A stretch of 64,000 bases of DNA from DAOUJW01 sp034422115 (GTDB taxonomy: Bacteria > Chloroflexota > Dehalococcoidia > Lucifugimonadales > UBA2985). Shown one piece after another: positions 16,925-25,113 of this stretch. The notes beneath the pieces are model-generated. The model saw only the letters and a list, made by a program, of their open reading frames with translations, was not told the DNA's origin and did not search any database. The stretch spans positions 62,001-126,000 of the forward strand of contig DAOUJW010000015.1 in NCBI GenBank assembly GCA_034422115.1, written 5' to 3'. Each line of letters begins with the position of its first letter. Position 1 is the stretch's first letter. The translations under genes and the position numbers were made by a program.

Positions 16925-17065
16925 ATGTTCTCGGATCACAGCCACTGGAGTCACATCCTCCGCACCTTGAGCCACAGCCTTGATCTGGTAATTGCCTTCC
17001 TAGCTTTCGTCGCTAGCATAGTGTCGGGGATCCTTTGCTTTCTCAATAGCAAAGATAGGCGATAA
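16925..17065 (+). CDS. Possible 46-residue single-pass membrane peptide
   Basis: A short open frame starting MFSDHSHWSHILRTLSHSLD, followed by a hydrophobic stretch (LVIAFLAFVASIVSGILCFL) and a basic end (NSKDRR). The pattern of a hydrophilic head, one membrane helix and positive residues afterwards is typical of small membrane peptides. No clear ribosome-binding site precedes it, so expression is uncertain. It overlaps the end of the opposing gene at 17043. Confidence 0.35.
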   Translation: MFSDHSHWSHILRTLSHSLDLVIAFLAFVASIVSGILCFLNSKDRR

Positions 17066-17246
17066 CCCCGTAGGGGCTACGAGCTAGGCATAATACATCT
17101 CCTAGATCACCCTCCAAACAGCTGCCTCTTGATTTTACCATCACGAGCTTGCCGTTCTCATCCAGCCTGTAGCTCAGGTGGAGCCTCTTACCGCAGTTGG
17201 TGCAGGTCAACCGGAACACACCCAGCTTCTCATTGGTGTACTCCAT
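17043..17246 (-). CDS. Small protein with a CxxC motif, unknown function
   Basis: About 67 residues from the ATG at 17246, with a TTG at 17270 as the alternative. It contains FRLTCTNCGKRLHLSYRLDENGKL, a CxxC pair as in half of a zinc ribbon, and later single cysteines (GSCLEG, DVLCLA, YLCY). It lies just downstream of the gene at 17273, in the accessory island. Family not recognised. Confidence 0.45.
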   Translation of the reverse strand: MEYTNEKLGVFRLTCTNCGKRLHLSYRLDENGKLVMVKSRGSCLEGDLGDVLCLARSPYGVIAYLCY

Positions 17247-17272
17247 TAATGGGGCAGGAACCTCCGGCAATC

Positions 17273-17470
17273 CTAGTAGAGCCGCTTGATCTGCTTGCTT
17301 TCAGTGTCTAGGGTGCTGAGGCCCAGGATTCCGCCAATGGCTTGAATGCGTCCATTGGTCTCGCTATCATCTGAATCCTTCCAGAGGGCAATGACAATGT
17401 CGACCAGGTATTTGTCTTCGAGTTCAATGCTAATCTTCGTGCCGTTCGGCAGAGTTGAAGTAATCAACAT
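17273..17470 (-). CDS. Small protein of unknown function in the accessory island
   Basis: A 65-residue protein (MLITSTLPNGTKISIELEDKY at its start) preceded on the reverse strand by an AGGAG box at normal distance, which supports translation. No motif recognised. Its start codon is only 18 bp from the duplicated gene end at 17489-17534, so it forms the right edge of the island. Confidence 0.5.
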   Translation of the reverse strand: MLITSTLPNGTKISIELEDKYLVDIVIALWKDSDDSETNGRIQAIGGILGLSTLDTESKQIKRLY

Positions 17471-17488
17471 GATTCATCTCCTGTCGGA

Positions 17489-17534
17489 CCTTGAAGACCG
17501 GAACGAGGGTCTGGGGTACATACCTGTTTCGTGA
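17489..17534 (+). pseudogene. Residual 3' end of a diverged copy of the gene at 15405
   Basis: Encodes LEDRNEGLGYIPVS followed by TGA, the C-terminus of the 113-residue protein at 15405-15746, with only synonymous changes over 46 bp. The rest of that copy is missing. It looks like the remnant of an allele displaced by, or carried in with, the 1.7-kb island. Confidence 0.75.
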
Positions 17535-17915
17535 GGGGTAGTGCGCCAGTTATAAAACTTCGCCCTATATTTGTTATGTCCATTTATAGGGACGGATTCA
17601 CAGCCCTACTTTACATAACGTGAGCGCATAAGGTTATGTGGCTCTTCCCTTAACGGGGTATTCTCTACAGGCGTTGGCTATGGTGAACGTCACCGCTCAT
17701 GTTGAGCTTGTCGAAGTATGAGCGGAAAGACAGTGGCGTTACCAACACGTATAGAGAAAACCCTTGACGGCCGCTTATTGACTTTACCCGTAAAGAGTGC
17801 CAGACTCGTTACTTGAATTCCCGCCCCTTGTCTCCCCGGGCTCAAGTCAATGGGCCTTTCCCCATTTGCCGGGAGACATAATTGAGCGGGATGAAGTTCC
17901 AGAGACAGGACGCGC
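17535..17915. other. Gene-free 380-bp gap with a MITE-like element M3
   Basis: No gene is seen. The main content is the M3 copy at 17655-17763 (listed separately). The remaining AT-rich sequence before the ABC-ATPase contains no strong promoter that I can name. Confidence 0.5.
17655..17763. repeat. MITE-like element M3, copy 1
   Basis: About 110 bp with terminal inverted repeats: left GGGTATTCTCTACAGGCGTT, right complement of the same pattern in ACCAACACGTATAGAGAA. The middle is a CCGCTCA...GTCGAAG...TGAGCGG hairpin (family D1). Relatives lie at 28803-29014 and 47601-47813. Confidence 0.65.
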
Positions 17916-18929
17916 ATGGCAACGGAGACGCAGGCTAACGAAGAGATTATCCGCATAGAGGACCTCCACACCTCCTTCTACACCAGAGAGGGCGAGGTCA
18001 AAGCGGTCAACGGGGTCAACCTGTCCCTCAAAGAGGACCGCATTCTGGGCGTTGTTGGAGAGAGCGGCTCCGGGAAGTCGGTTACCGCCCTTTCCATGCT
18101 GCGCCTGGTGCCCCAGCCCGGAAAGATCACCAAGGGATCGGTCTACTTCAGAGGCGTTGACCTGCTCAGGATAAGCGACGAGCGGCTCCGGCGGATTCGC
18201 GGCAAGGACATTGCCATGATCTTCCAGGAGCCAACCTCCGCCCTCAACCCTCTGCTGAACGTGGGCACCCACATGGAGGAGATACTCCTGGCCCACAGCA
18301 ACATGTCCAAGCAGCAGGCCAGAGAGAGGTCGTTGCAGCTTCTCCGGGAGATGGACCTGCCCGCGCCGGCCCACATCCTCAGGCAGTACCCCTTCCAGCT
18401 CAGCGGCGGCCAGGCGCAGAGGGTGATGATTGCCATGGCCATGATATGGGACCCACAGGTGCTCATAGCCGACGAGATCACGTCCAACCTGGACGTCACC
18501 CTGCAGGCCGACGTGCTGGACAGGCTCAAGCGTCTCCAGGCCGAAAAGCACTCCGCCATACTCCTCATCACCCACGACATGGGTGTCATCGCCAAGGTGG
18601 CCAACGAGGTGGCGGTCATGTACGCAGGCTCAGTCGTCGAGTACAGCGACACTGCGACCATCTTCCGGCGGCCGTATCACCCCTACACCTGGGCGCTTCT
18701 CCAGTCGATACCCCGCCTGGACGACCCCAGGCGCACCCTGCAGCCCATAACCGGCTCGTCCCCGGACCTCATAGACCTGCCTGACCAGTGCCCCTACATG
18801 TCCAGGTGTCCCAAGGCCACCAACTTCTGCCGGCTCAACCCCAAGCCTCCGTTGGAGGAGGTGGAGCCGGGGCACTTTGTCGCCTGCTACAACAAGATAG
18901 AGTACGAAGACCAGGAAGCCCCCGCCTAG
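17916..18929 (+). CDS. Oligopeptide/dipeptide-type ABC transporter ATP-binding protein (OppD/DppD-like), orphan
   Basis: A 337-residue ATPase. Walker A GESGSGKS is at 48-55, signature LSGGQ at 162-166, Walker B and the following loop read VLIADEITSNLD (the usual sequence is DEPTTALD), and the switch His is in ITHDMG. The C-terminal oligo/HPY domain has CPYMSRCPKATNFC and a final Cys, the cysteine set that in related OppD proteins holds an iron-sulfur cluster. No permease or binding protein lies nearby, so it must work with subunits encoded elsewhere or be a relic. Confidence 0.9.
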   Translation: MATETQANEEIIRIEDLHTSFYTREGEVKAVNGVNLSLKEDRILGVVGESGSGKSVTALSMLRLVPQPGKITKGSVYFRGVDLLRISDERLRRIRGKDIAMIFQEPTSALNPLLNVGTHMEEILLAHSNMSKQQARERSLQLLREMDLPAPAHILRQYPFQLSGGQAQRVMIAMAMIWDPQVLIADEITSNLDVTLQADVLDRLKRLQAEKHSAILLITHDMGVIAKVANEVAVMYAGSVVEYSDTATIFRRPYHPYTWALLQSIPRLDDPRRTLQPITGSSPDLIDLPDQCPYMSRCPKATNFCRLNPKPPLEEVEPGHFVACYNKIEYEDQEAPA

Positions 18930-19334
18930 CCCCCGGACCATTCCTGCGGAAGCAGGAATCCAGAGACATGGGGTGGCCGCCCTCCCTCCGCCCATAGCCT
19001 ACGTCGTTCCGCTCATGGTGAGCCTGACGAACCACGAGCGAAGAGACAAACGCCGTCTGCCATCCGCTCATCCTGCGACAAGCTAAGAGCCTGCCCCGCG
19101 CTTGATGCAGGAGTGAGCCGGAAAGAGGTGGTCTTACGGCCAGCCCGGGCCTCCCCCCTGGATTCCTGCCTTCGCAGGAATGGTTGGCGCGTCCGCGCCG
19201 TCCGTCATTCTGAACGGAGCGCAGCGGAGTGAAGAATCCAAAGCCTTTGCCCACAAAGCTGCGCCGCCTTTTTCTGAACCCCTTTGGATTCTTCGCCTTC
19301 GGCTCAGAATGACATTCAACAGAGCCGCCAGCCT
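18930..19334. repeat. Gap with P1, D1-like and S1 repeats
   Basis: No gene is seen. P1 halves occur at about 18940-18962 and 19160-19182. An S1 pair lies at about 19206-19314: ATTCTGAACGGAGCGCAGCG and its inverted counterpart ending in GGATTCTTCGCC..CAGAATGAC. Confidence 0.65.
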
Positions 19335-19520
19335 GCCGTTGCCATATTGCCGCGCCATATCTGCCATATATGGCAAGCCTTACTTCGCTTCCGTCTGCCT
19401 TATGGCATTTCTAAGGCAGAGCCATTTGCCATAGGCTTGACAAGGCTTTTGCCTTATGGTAGCGTTCTGGCAATGCCTTATGGCAACCGCCTGACGCCTG
19501 AGGAGAGACTTATGGCAATT
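19335..19520 (+). promoter_or_regulatory. Cluster of TGCC(A/T)TATGGCA-type sites upstream of and across the next start codon
   Basis: A perfect 14-bp palindrome TGCCATATATGGCA (19362-19375), two TGCCTTATGGCA boxes (19396-19407, 19474-19485), half sites at 19340, 19354, 19427 and 19449, and a last half site TTATGGCA that includes the start codon at 19512. A TTGACA lies at about 19437. The dense array suggests binding sites for one regulator, perhaps autoregulation. It could instead be a decayed tandem repeat. Confidence 0.5.
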
Positions 19521-19976
19521 GACCTTGAGAAACTCCGGACAGAACTTGAGGAGGAGATACGCGGCCTGGAGCTTCAGAAGGCCGTCTGCGACGCCCGGCT
19601 GGAGGAGAAGCGCCATCTGCTCTCAAGGCTGAGCCAGGACACTCCCCAGGAGCCTGTGCCCGCTCCCGAGGCTCCTGCGCAGCCTGTCGCCTCCGCCGGC
19701 GCGCCCGGCGGCCGTGTCAGCATAACTGACCTCGGCAAGCACCACTACGAGGCGGCCGGCATGAGGTTCAAGAACGCCGGTCTGCTGCTGGACCACTTTG
19801 ACGTGCCCCACTACTTCTCCAAGAAGCACCCCAAGCACGGAGACGCGGCGGCCCGTGAGATATTGCGCTGGTCACGGCGCAGCCCCCAGCTGGCCTCCAC
19901 AGTCGCCGTTGTGCTGTCCGACGGCTCACGGATGGCCCTGGACGCGGCCGTAGACCGCATCTGGCCGGATAGCTAG
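19512..19976 (+). CDS. Protein of unknown function with N-terminal coiled coil
   Basis: 154 residues. About 1-42 form a charged helix likely to be a coiled coil (LEKLRTELEEEIRGLELQKA), then a Pro/Ala-rich linker, then a compact domain (GKHHYEAAGMRFKNAGLLLD, FDVPHYFSKKHPKHGDAAA, SRMALDAAVDRIWPDS). Family not recognised. GAGGAG before the ATG supports this start; the frame also runs open upstream through the repeat array, but that stretch looks like translated repeat. The unusual upstream site cluster sets it apart from its neighbours. Confidence 0.6.
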   Translation: MAIDLEKLRTELEEEIRGLELQKAVCDARLEEKRHLLSRLSQDTPQEPVPAPEAPAQPVASAGAPGGRVSITDLGKHHYEAAGMRFKNAGLLLDHFDVPHYFSKKHPKHGDAAAREILRWSRRSPQLASTVAVVLSDGSRMALDAAVDRIWPDS

Positions 19977-19995
19977 GAGACCTCTCAAGAGTCGT

Positions 19996-20058
19996 CGTCC
20001 CTGCGAAAGCAGGGACCTCTGCGCCCCAGGCCACTAGATTCCTGCTTGCGCAGGAATG
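19996..20058. repeat. REP-like paired hairpin (P1)
   Basis: CCCTGCGAAAGCAGGG and ATTCCTGCTTGCGCAGGAAT palindromes in the gap between two convergent genes. They may help terminate transcription, but no T-tract follows. Confidence 0.65.
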
Positions 20059-20072
20059 ACGAGAAACAGGTT

Positions 20073-21071
20073 TCAGGAGACCCGGGCGAAGACCTCCACC
20101 AGGAACTCGCCAATTGAGTTCTCCGTTATGCGGCCCGTCTTGACGGCCCTGTCCGTCTCCAGCAGCCCCCTGTGAAGGGCCTCCAGCGCATCCCTGGAGT
20201 GCCGCCGTCCCTGGTCCATAGTCTTCCTCAGCACCCAGTCGCTGTTCAGCCCCAGGCGTCGCCCCATCTGCTGCTGCGGCACGCCGTTGGCGGCCAGGTC
20301 CTTAGCCAGCAGCAACAGCCTCACCTGCCGGGCCACCATCACAATGACGTACTGGCCGCCGGCCCCCTCCTCCATGAGTCGCTTTATCGTGCGGAGGGCG
20401 TCGGCGTAGCGGCCTTCCATAACGGCGTCCACAGCGTTGAATATGCTCATCTCCCTTGCCAGGGGCACCAGAAGCTCCACGTCCTCCTCCTCCACCGTGC
20501 GGCCCTGGCAGTAGAGGGACAGCTTCTCCACCTCATTGCTCAATGCCCACAGGTTGCCGCCCACAAGCTCCGCCAGCAGCCTCACTCCGGCCCTGGATAT
20601 GGCGCAGCCCCGCTCCGCGGCCCTCTGCTCGATCCAGCGGGTAAGCTCAGCGCCCCTCATCTGAGGGAACTCCCTGACCAGGCCCAGGGGCGCGAGCCGT
20701 GCCAGCAGCGCGTTGTCCCTTCTGACTGCGCCGTCCACCAGCACCAGGTCGGAGGTCGGCGGCATAACGGGTACGTGCTCGACAATGGACAGCCAGGGCG
20801 ATGAATCGGCGTCTGCGTTGCGCCCGCGGCCCCTCCTGGGAGCCCTCTGGCCCTCGAACTGCGCCAGAAGTCCCTCCACAACGGTCATGCGACGCTCCGC
20901 CAGGAAGGGCACGGTGCTGCTCAGGGCAATGAGCTCCGCCGGCGATATGTCGGCGGCCTGGGACACGGTCACGTTGGCGTCCAGGACGTCCACAGGGCCA
21001 ACCTGCGCCTTGAGTTCGTCCAGCGCCTCGCGAATGGAGAAGTCGTCCGCGCCGTAGAGGATATGTAGCAT
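20073..21071 (-). CDS. holA: DNA polymerase III, delta subunit
   Basis: Clamp-loader subunit that opens the beta clamp. The 332-residue product begins MLHILYGADDFSIREALDEL, as HolA proteins do, followed by a degenerate AAA+ region (TVPFLAERRMTVVEGLL), then the helical domain and collar (LTRWIEQRAAERGCAISRAGVRLLAELVGGNLWALSNEVEKL). The early part holds an Arg-rich insert (APRRGRGRNADADSS). Single gene, divergent from the small membrane protein at 21175. Confidence 0.9.
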   Translation of the reverse strand: MLHILYGADDFSIREALDELKAQVGPVDVLDANVTVSQAADISPAELIALSSTVPFLAERRMTVVEGLLAQFEGQRAPRRGRGRNADADSSPWLSIVEHVPVMPPTSDLVLVDGAVRRDNALLARLAPLGLVREFPQMRGAELTRWIEQRAAERGCAISRAGVRLLAELVGGNLWALSNEVEKLSLYCQGRTVEEEDVELLVPLAREMSIFNAVDAVMEGRYADALRTIKRLMEEGAGGQYVIVMVARQVRLLLLAKDLAANGVPQQQMGRRLGLNSDWVLRKTMDQGRRHSRDALEALHRGLLETDRAVKTGRITENSIGEFLVEVFARVS

Positions 21072-21174
21072 AGATTTGGCCTATTAGTAGATTCCAATTG
21101 GGTCTAGCCTAAAGTATAATATAGTTTCAACAGCGTATAGTGCGTAGCGCCCCCGGAGGTTTGGAGAAGTTCAG

Positions 21175-21393
21175 ATGTTGAGAGTGGCTATTCCCATCAT
21201 ACTTGCCGTGGCCTCAGCCACGGTCTTCCGGACTCTGCTCCTGCCCCTTCTTGTGTCGGTCATTGTGGGCTTGGTCATGGCGGCAATGAAGTCGTCTGCA
21301 AGGAGGAGCCGCGACCCCGGGCAGGCCAGGAAAGACCCCGACAATGTGGTGGACGGCAGCTACAAGATAGTCGATGACGAGCCTCCGAAATAG
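21175..21393 (+). CDS. Small single-pass membrane protein
   Basis: 72 residues: a hydrophobic N-terminal segment (VAIPIILAVASATVFRTLLLPLLVSVIVGLVMAA), then a basic and polar tail ending VVDGSYKIVDDEPPK. GGAGAAG before the ATG and a TATAAT at 21115-21120 support expression. Family not recognised; the tail pattern suggests a conserved short membrane protein rather than a chance frame. Confidence 0.6.
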   Translation: MLRVAIPIILAVASATVFRTLLLPLLVSVIVGLVMAAMKSSARRSRDPGQARKDPDNVVDGSYKIVDDEPPK

Positions 21394-21685
21394 ATCCGAC
21401 GTTTGTCATTCCTGCGAAAGCAGGAATCTGAAAACGCCGGTTCAAAGTTACGCTGACTTGAGAAAAACACTTTAGGAAACCTCTGAACAAGTAGCAAACA
21501 TGACCATCCCGCCTAACGACACCTTCAATGACCATTCCTGCGTAGGCAGGAATCCAGGAGGGGCGGGGCGTGGACTCCCGCCTTCGCGGGAGTGGACTGA
21601 ACTTGTTCAGACTATTCTTAGATTCCCGTTTTCACGGGAATGACATGAATTGGAGAGCGTCTTGAACACCGGAAGGACCCCGTAA
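21394..21685. repeat. Gap holding MITE-like element M2, copy 2, and P1 hairpins
   Basis: P1 half at about 21404-21430, then M2 at about 21471-21622 with ends AGGAAACCTCTGAACAAGT and ACTTGTTCAGACTATTCTTA around the CATTCCTGCGTAGGCAGG and CTCCCGCCTTCGCGGGAG hairpins. A further ATTCCCGTTTTCACGGGAAT palindrome follows at about 21624. No gene. Confidence 0.7.
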
Positions 21686-24004
21686 GTGCAGAGAACCCTC
21701 AGCCGCTACGTGCTCCTGGAGCAGGTTGGAAGCACCGGCCTTGCCACCATCTACCGCGCCCAGGAGCCTCAGAAGGAGCGGGAAGTTGCCCTCAAGGTAC
21801 TCCGCCCCTACCTGTGCGCCGACACCGCCCTTATGGAGCGATTTACGGAGGAGGTGGAGCGGGTGGCCGCGCTGGACCACCCCAGCATCCTTCCCGTGTA
21901 CGCCGTCGAGAACGAGGACGGCGTGTACTGGGTCGCCATGCAGCACGTGTCGTGGCCCACTCTTAGGCAGTGGCTCCAGCAGCCCATCCCCGTCGCCCAG
22001 GCCCTGATGATCTTCAGACAGATCGCAGAGGCCGTGGATACGGCGTACACCGAGGGGATCCATCACGGGGACATCAAGCCCGGCAACATCTTCCTGGACC
22101 CCGATACCGGCAGAGTGATGCTGGGCGATTTTGGCACCCACATCCTTGGCGAGGGCGCATCTCCCGGCATGAGGACGGCCCTCAGCACCCCCCTGCCCAC
22201 CTACAGCGCCCCCGAGCGCAACCAGGGGGGCCCTCCGACCCTGCGCTCGGACATCTACTCCCTTGGCATCCTCCTGTACGATATGCTGACCGGCACGGTG
22301 CCCTTCAGCGCCCTGGACAGGACCGCCGTTCAGACCAAGCAGGTGTCGTCCGCTCCTCCAATCCCCAGCGAGGTCAACCCCAACGTCCCGTCCAGCCTGG
22401 ACGCCGTCATCCTCAGGGCACTGACGCCCCACTCCGAGGGTCGCTACGACAGTCCTCAGCAGTTCATAAGGGCGCTGGTTGAGGCGTCGCCGGTGGCCGA
22501 CGCGCCCTCCGCTCCCTTTGCGGTCATAGATAGCGCGGAGCTTCAGCCCAGCTTCCCGGGAATGGAGCCTCCGCCTGCTTCTCCGGACCTGGAGGAGGAG
22601 GGGCCGCCCATCGTGTGCGCGGCCTGCGGCCGGAGCAACCCGCCCGGCTCCGAGTGGTGCCGGGATTGCTGGGGCGTCCTGGGGCGCGTGGCGGCAGCGC
22701 CTGGACAGGTGGTTGTCCCCACGGAGGAGAGGCAGCGCAGGTGGAAGCGGAACATCCGGCTTGCCCAGGCAGCCCTGGCCTCGGTTGCGGCGGCGGTTGC
22801 CCTCTTCACAGCGGTGCAGATCCTGGACATCAGGGCGCCCCTCGCAACGCCCTCATCGGACATGAGCTCCGATTCCGACCCCGGTGAGTGGGCCATGGAG
22901 CATCGTAGCTACAGCGGCCCCGTGCCCATATCGGGCGAGCGCAGCGACTTCAGCAACGCCCAGGTGAAGTGGACCTTCAGCACCGAGGCCGAGATAACCT
23001 CCGTTCCCGCAGTCAAGGGAGACCGGGTGTACGTGACCACCCACGACCGCCGCGTGGTGGCCCTGGACGCAGGGACGGGAGACGTCATCTGGGAGCACAG
23101 GGATGTTGCGCCCATAGATTCGTCACCTGCCGTGACGGAGGACCTGGTGATCTACGGCTCCCGGGGAAGGCGGGTCATAGCCCTGGACGCATATACGGGA
23201 GAGTACCGGTGGGAGTTCGTGACGGAGGCGAATCCCACCTATGGATCAGCAATAGTGAAGGACGGAGTGGCCTACGTAGGCTCCGGCGACGGGAACGTTT
23301 ACGCCCTGGACGCCCTCACCGGAGAGGAGATGTGGCGCTCCGAGACGACGGCCTGGATCACCAACACCCCTACCCTGTCGGACGACAAGCTCGTTGTTGC
23401 CTCCCTGGACGGCCGCGCAAGGGTCTATGATACGGACACCGGCAAGAGGCGGTTCGCCTCCAGGGCCATCAACCACGGCATAGAAGGCTCTCCCATAATC
23501 GTTGAGGACTCCATATACGTGGTGTATCGCAACGGACAACTCATCTCCCTCAACCTCAACGAGGAGGAGTTCCCTCTGGCCCAGAAGTGGTACACGGTCA
23601 AGACGCAGCTCTACGTCTGGGCCCTCATGGGCCATCCGGGGATGCCCAAGGGCTTCAACTGGTCCTCGCGAACGCGCCAGACCATCCTGACCACCCCGGC
23701 GACCGACGGAGACGCCCTGTTCATCACCTCCCAGGAGGGCAGGCTCATGGCCATCGACCGGCACACGGGAAGCTCTTTGTGGCTGTACAGGGGAGCCATC
23801 GGCAAGAGTCTCTCCACGCCGACCATTGTTGACAACCTGATCCTCGTGGGCGACCGCGACGGAGTCCTCCACGCCGTCGATTCCTCCACGGGCGAGGGGC
23901 TATGGACGCTGCCCGTCGCCGGGCACAGCATCTCCACGCCGGTTGTCGCGGAAGGCGTCCTCTACCTGGCCTCCAAGGACGGCAAGCTCTACGCCCTGGA
24001 GTGA
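21686..24004 (+). CDS. Ser/Thr protein kinase-like protein with zinc ribbon, membrane helix and PQQ beta-propeller
   Basis: 772 residues, start GTG at 21686. Residues 1-265 are a Hanks-type kinase: glycine loop VGSTGLATIY (degenerate), Lys37 in VALKVL, HGDIKPGNIFLD with Asp129, DFG at 148-150, SAPER near 174. Cys311, 314, 325 and 328 form a zinc ribbon. A membrane helix is at about 357-381. Residues 410-772 are PQQ-type propeller blades (VVALDAGTGDVIWEH, VIALDAYTGEYRWEF, VYALDALTGEEMW), predicted outside the cell. Likely a membrane sensor kinase, provided the altered glycine loop still binds ATP. ychF follows 8 bp later. Confidence 0.88.
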   Translation: MQRTLSRYVLLEQVGSTGLATIYRAQEPQKEREVALKVLRPYLCADTALMERFTEEVERVAALDHPSILPVYAVENEDGVYWVAMQHVSWPTLRQWLQQPIPVAQALMIFRQIAEAVDTAYTEGIHHGDIKPGNIFLDPDTGRVMLGDFGTHILGEGASPGMRTALSTPLPTYSAPERNQGGPPTLRSDIYSLGILLYDMLTGTVPFSALDRTAVQTKQVSSAPPIPSEVNPNVPSSLDAVILRALTPHSEGRYDSPQQFIRALVEASPVADAPSAPFAVIDSAELQPSFPGMEPPPASPDLEEEGPPIVCAACGRSNPPGSEWCRDCWGVLGRVAAAPGQVVVPTEERQRRWKRNIRLAQAALASVAAAVALFTAVQILDIRAPLATPSSDMSSDSDPGEWAMEHRSYSGPVPISGERSDFSNAQVKWTFSTEAEITSVPAVKGDRVYVTTHDRRVVALDAGTGDVIWEHRDVAPIDSSPAVTEDLVIYGSRGRRVIALDAYTGEYRWEFVTEANPTYGSAIVKDGVAYVGSGDGNVYALDALTGEEMWRSETTAWITNTPTLSDDKLVVASLDGRARVYDTDTGKRRFASRAINHGIEGSPIIVEDSIYVVYRNGQLISLNLNEEEFPLAQKWYTVKTQLYVWALMGHPGMPKGFNWSSRTRQTILTTPATDGDALFITSQEGRLMAIDRHTGSSLWLYRGAIGKSLSTPTIVDNLILVGDRDGVLHAVDSSTGEGLWTLPVAGHSISTPVVAEGVLYLASKDGKLYALE

Positions 24005-24012
24005 GGCCCTGA

Positions 24013-25113
24013 ATGGAGTTCGGGATTGTCGGCCTCCCCCAGTGTGGAAAGACCACCGTGTTCAACGCCCTGAGCAGGGGCCGCGCAGACGTAACCCCCT
24101 CCCCTGCCCTCGCCTCCAAACCCAACCTGGGCGTCGCCAAGGTCCCCGACTCGCGGCTCAAGCCACTGGAGGAGATGTTCAACCCCCAGCGGGTCGTGAA
24201 CGCTGAGGTCAGGTACATCGACTTCCCAAGAGGCGCAGAGGACATCACCCGCTCAAAGGGCATCGCGGGAGAGTACCTCAACATGCTGGAGAGCGCGGAC
24301 GCCCTCCTCCACGTGGTCAGGGCCTTTGACGACCCGTCCGTGCCACACGTTGAGGGCAGCGTTGACCCCCACCGGGACCTGGTGGCGATGGACCTGGAGA
24401 TGGCCTTCGCCGACCTGGCCATCCTGGAGCGAAGGGTGGAGCGTCTTGAGAACGAGCTCAAGGGCGCAAGGGCCAGCGAGCGGGAGGCCCGCGCCCAGGA
24501 GCACGCCCTGCTGGACAGGATACGCGCCGGCCTGGAGGCGGAGACCCCCATACGAGAGCAGGCGTTATCGGCGGACGAGGCCAGGCTGCTGGAGAACTTC
24601 CAGTTCCTCACGGCCAAGCCGCTGCTGATAGCCTGGAACATCGGAGAGGAGGACGCGCCCCGGGCGTCGGAGCTTGGCAACGAGCTTGGAGGCCGGTACG
24701 CCAGGCCCGGAGTGGACGTGATAGTCCTGTGCGGCAAGCTGGAGATGGACCTGGCGGGCATGGACGAGGAGGAAGAGGATGAGTTTCGCGCTGAAATGGG
24801 CATCGGGGAGTCGGGACTGAGCCGCAGCATACGCGCCTCCTACGAGATTCTTGACCTCATCTCATTCTTCACCGTCGGCCCCAAGGAGGTGCGGGCGTGG
24901 ACCCTGCCCCGGAACACGGCCGCGGTCAAGGCCGCCGGCAAGATACACTCGGACATGGAGCGGGGTTTCATCCGCGCTGAGGTCATCTCCTTTGACGACC
25001 TGGCCCAATGTGGTAATGTAGCCGAGAGCAAGAAGAGAGGGCTGTTGCGCCTGGAGGGCAAGACCTACCAGGTACAGGACGGCGACGTGGTGACCTTCCT
25101 CTTCAACGTCTGA
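24013..25113 (+). CDS. ychF: Redox-regulated ATPase YchF (OLA1 family)
   Basis: A 366-residue TRAFAC-class P-loop protein that binds ribosomes and prefers ATP. Walker A is GLPQCGKTT, the usual NKxD base-recognition motif is changed (WNIGEED), a helical coiled domain (LERRVERLENELKGARASEREARAQ) follows, and the C-terminus is a TGS domain (ISFFTVGPKEVRAWTL ... YQVQDGDVVTFLFNV). It is slightly shorter at the G-domain than the E. coli protein and diverged at GLPQC. Probably cotranscribed with the kinase upstream. Confidence 0.9.
   Translation: MEFGIVGLPQCGKTTVFNALSRGRADVTPSPALASKPNLGVAKVPDSRLKPLEEMFNPQRVVNAEVRYIDFPRGAEDITRSKGIAGEYLNMLESADALLHVVRAFDDPSVPHVEGSVDPHRDLVAMDLEMAFADLAILERRVERLENELKGARASEREARAQEHALLDRIRAGLEAETPIREQALSADEARLLENFQFLTAKPLLIAWNIGEEDAPRASELGNELGGRYARPGVDVIVLCGKLEMDLAGMDEEEEDEFRAEMGIGESGLSRSIRASYEILDLISFFTVGPKEVRAWTLPRNTAAVKAAGKIHSDMERGFIRAEVISFDDLAQCGNVAESKKRGLLRLEGKTYQVQDGDVVTFLFNV

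Noticed and set aside
19284..19511. Upstream extension of the coiled-coil gene
   Set aside because: It translates S1 repeats and the site array; a good ribosome-binding site is at the ATG 19512.
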